Shown piece by piece: positions 6,882-8,069 of a DNA stretch of 8,069 nucleotides (its first letter is position 1; each line of letters opens with the position of its first letter). Below the pieces are notes generated by a model. That model did no database searches. It was not told where the DNA came from and saw only the letters and a program-made list of their open reading frames with translations. The stretch comes from Bryobacterales bacterium. Lineage in GTDB: Bacteria > Acidobacteriota > Terriglobia > Bryobacterales > Bryobacteraceae. Position numbers and translations under genes: made by a program. The stretch is taken from assembly GCA_025353235.1 (NCBI GenBank), contig JANXQZ010000565.1, forward strand, positions 1-8,069, read 5' to 3'.

Positions 6882-6940
6882 CCGTTTCGTTCATCATAAC
6901 CGAGCGCGGTCCTAGGTGGAGCAGGTGCTATCCTTCGTCT
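6882..6940. other. Divergent intergenic region between the dehydrogenase operon and the TIR gene
   Basis: These 59 bases must carry the starts of both the leftward dehydrogenase operon and the rightward TIR gene unless promoters lie inside the genes. I see no convincing -35/-10 pair on either strand. The only notable items are a CCTAGG palindrome (6911-6916) and GGAG at 6918-6921, which is 19 nt from the GTG start and so too far to be a normal ribosome binding site. Confidence 0.4.
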
Positions 6941-7651
6941 GTGCCGCTGTTCCCGAAGCTTGACGGTTCTGTGGAGATCTTCTGTTCCTACTCTCATCAG
7001 GATGACTCGCTCAGAAAAGAATTCGAGAATTCCGTGGCCCTTTTGCGACGTCAGAAACTGGTCCAAATCTGGCATGATAGGCAGATCTTAGCTGGCGAGG
7101 ATTGGGCCGGCGATATCGATGAGCACCTGAACAGCGCCGACATGATCACCCTATTCGTGAGCGCCGATTTTCTTGCGTCCGACTATTGTTACGACAAGGA
7201 GTTAAGCCGAGCCTTAGAGCGTGAGAAGCAGAACGAAGTTCTGATCGTTCCGATCATTGTGCGGCCGTGCGATTGGGACGATGCTCCCTTCGCGCATCTC
7301 CAAGTGATCCCCAGCGGATTGGCCGTAACCAGTTGGACGAATCGCGATGAAGCTTGGAAAAGTGTCGCGGTCTCTCTGAAGGGCACCGTTCGCAAAGTGC
7401 TTAGCCGCAAGTTGGAGACTCTGGAGAAGCTGCAATCCTCGGTGAGGGCGTCGGCTTCCGACGAGGCGCAGGCGAGAGCTGTTTTCGCCCAGATGGCTCG
7501 CGACTCTGCGGCACAAACGGAGAGGTGGCGTATCATGGCTGAACTGCAATCGAAAATTTTCGCCATCAACCAAGAGATAGGGCCAGTTCTCCCTCCGCCG
7601 AAGAAGCGTGCAGAGGACGCCTTGAAGTCATTCGAGGGATACATCAAGTAA
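6941..7651 (+). CDS. TIR domain protein with a helical C-terminal region
   Basis: A 236-residue protein with an N-terminal TIR domain (about residues 11-150). The first strand is VEIFCSYSHQDD, the classic FxSYSxxD box. QIWHDRQILAGEDW is the BB-loop region. SADMITLFVSADFLASDYCYDKEL follows, where E87 in the SxYCxxE context is the expected catalytic glutamate of NAD-cleaving TIRs. VLIVPIIVRPCDWDD is the next strand and loop, and FAHLQVIPSG a further conserved piece. Bacterial TIR proteins commonly degrade NAD or make cyclic ADP-ribose signals in abortive infection; this role is inferred. Residues 150-236 are charged, Ala/Glu/Gln-rich and probably alpha-helical or coiled coil. I do not recognise a domain there. 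No membrane segment is visible. The start is GTG at 6941, with no good Shine-Dalgarno sequence. A second GTG at 6971, codon 11, directly before EIFCSYS, is an alternative. No partner gene such as SAVED, SLATT or an Argonaute adjoins it. Confidence 0.85.
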   Translation: MPLFPKLDGSVEIFCSYSHQDDSLRKEFENSVALLRRQKLVQIWHDRQILAGEDWAGDIDEHLNSADMITLFVSADFLASDYCYDKELSRALEREKQNEVLIVPIIVRPCDWDDAPFAHLQVIPSGLAVTSWTNRDEAWKSVAVSLKGTVRKVLSRKLETLEKLQSSVRASASDEAQARAVFAQMARDSAAQTERWRIMAELQSKIFAINQEIGPVLPPPKKRAEDALKSFEGYIK

Positions 7652-7700
7652 CCCTCCGGGTTCCGGTTCGATATAGACTGTTAAAGTCACTTCAACATCT
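7652..7700 (+). other. Short intergenic region with an imperfect dyad before the beta-propeller gene
   Basis: Between the TIR stop and the next ATG, GTTAAAGT (7680-7687) and ACTTCAAC (7689-7696) are inverted around a single base with 7 of 8 pairs matching. TATAGA at 7672-7677 could be a weak -10 box, but no -35 partner is convincing. No ribosome binding site precedes the ATG at 7701. The dyad would lie just downstream of a start point and could be an operator; this is speculative. Confidence 0.25.
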
Positions 7701-8069
7701 ATGCAAAGCACAAAATTGGTCGCCGCCCTTGCCACGGGTCTTGGTTTGATCTGGGCCGCCGAGTGGCCCACTGACGGCGGCAACCCGCAACGCTCCAACT
7801 GGCAACGCGACGAAAAACTCCTCAGCCCCGGCAACGTGAAGAATCTCAAAATTCTTTGGAAGATCAAGCTCGACAACATCCCGCATGAGATGCATTCTCT
7901 GTTCCCGCCGCTGATTGCAGATGGAGTGCGAACTGGCGGCGGCCCCAAGCAGATTGCCATCGAAGCCGGGATTGCCGACAACATCTATGCCATTGATGTT
8001 GAGACCGGCAAGCTGCTCTGGAAGAAACATTTCGAGTATCCAACACCTGCCCGCGCTGGACCAGACCCG
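7701..8069 (+). CDS. Secreted PQQ-like beta-propeller repeat protein (3' end outside window)
   Basis: The frame opens at ATG 7701 and stays open to the window edge, giving 123 residues of a larger protein. It begins with a Sec-type signal peptide (MQSTKLVAALATGLGLIWAA, likely cleavage after WAA). WPTDGGNPQRSNWQ and LLSPGNVKNLKILWKIKLDN follow; these are the usual start of PQQ-dehydrogenase-like and outer-membrane-assembly BamB-like propellers. NIYAIDVETGKLLWKKHF (about residues 93-110) is the first canonical blade, with the W docking motif. It is therefore exported and folds as a beta-propeller. Whether it binds PQQ and is an enzyme, or is only a structural propeller, cannot be decided from the first blade. 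It is in the same direction as the TIR gene, 49 bp away, but probably belongs to a separate unit. Confidence 0.82.
   Translation, partial: MQSTKLVAALATGLGLIWAAEWPTDGGNPQRSNWQRDEKLLSPGNVKNLKILWKIKLDNIPHEMHSLFPPLIADGVRTGGGPKQIAIEAGIADNIYAIDVETGKLLWKKHFEYPTPARAGPDP

Noticed and set aside
6622..6897. Alternative minus-strand start MMNETDANRPQ upstream of the small-subunit gene
   Set aside because: It is in a different frame from the subunit 3 protein and does not produce the conserved family sequence.

Overview
The window looks like chromosomal DNA from a soil or sediment bacterium of moderately high GC. The best guess is an Acidobacteriota (Bryobacterales/Solibacter-like) genome. This rests on the combination of a soluble GMC dehydrogenase paired with a gluconate-2-dehydrogenase-subunit-3-type protein, a secreted PQQ-like beta-propeller protein and an arsM-arsS pair. 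No rRNA or other phylogenetic marker is present, so the assignment is an inference.

Layout, left to right. (1) Positions 1-1628, plus strand: the 3' part of an arsenite S-adenosylmethionine methyltransferase (ArsM), followed 12 nt later by the radical SAM protein ArsS. This is the two-gene core of arsenic methylation and arsenosugar synthesis. (2) 1629-3048: a short intergenic region with a plausible sigma70-type promoter, a RhlE-type DEAD-box RNA helicase, and a good candidate intrinsic terminator. (3) 3060-4799: a two-gene cassette resembling nuclease-type phage defence. It has an OLD/AAA_21-like ATPase followed, with a 4-nt ATGA overlap, by a DUF4276-type protein with Toprim-like acidic motifs. 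The ATPase is broken by a -1 frameshift near 3240 while the partner is intact. The ATPase start codon lies in the loop of a perfect 7-bp inverted repeat. (4) 4801-6881, minus strand: a two-gene oxidoreductase operon. It encodes a Tat-signal-bearing small subunit (gluconate 2-dehydrogenase subunit 3 family) and a GMC flavoprotein with a Cys-rich, probably Fe-S-binding segment. (5) 6941-7651, plus strand: a stand-alone TIR-domain protein with a helical C-terminal region. (6) 7701-8069, plus strand: the 5' end of a secreted PQQ-like beta-propeller protein that runs off the window.

How the pieces relate. ArsM and ArsS should act in sequence on arsenic. The two GMC operon products should form a periplasmic sugar or alcohol dehydrogenase whose electron-accepting cytochrome is not in this window. 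The AAA/DUF4276 pair and the TIR protein are both of types associated with anti-phage immunity, and they sit on either side of the GMC operon, so the segment 3050-7651 may be a small accessory or defence patch within housekeeping DNA. The most noteworthy items are the AAA/Toprim-like pair with its frameshift and its start-codon hairpin, and the TIR protein with an unassigned C-terminal region. No tRNA, rRNA, CRISPR array, insertion sequence or attachment site was recognised. No gene-free stretch exceeds about 135 bases.
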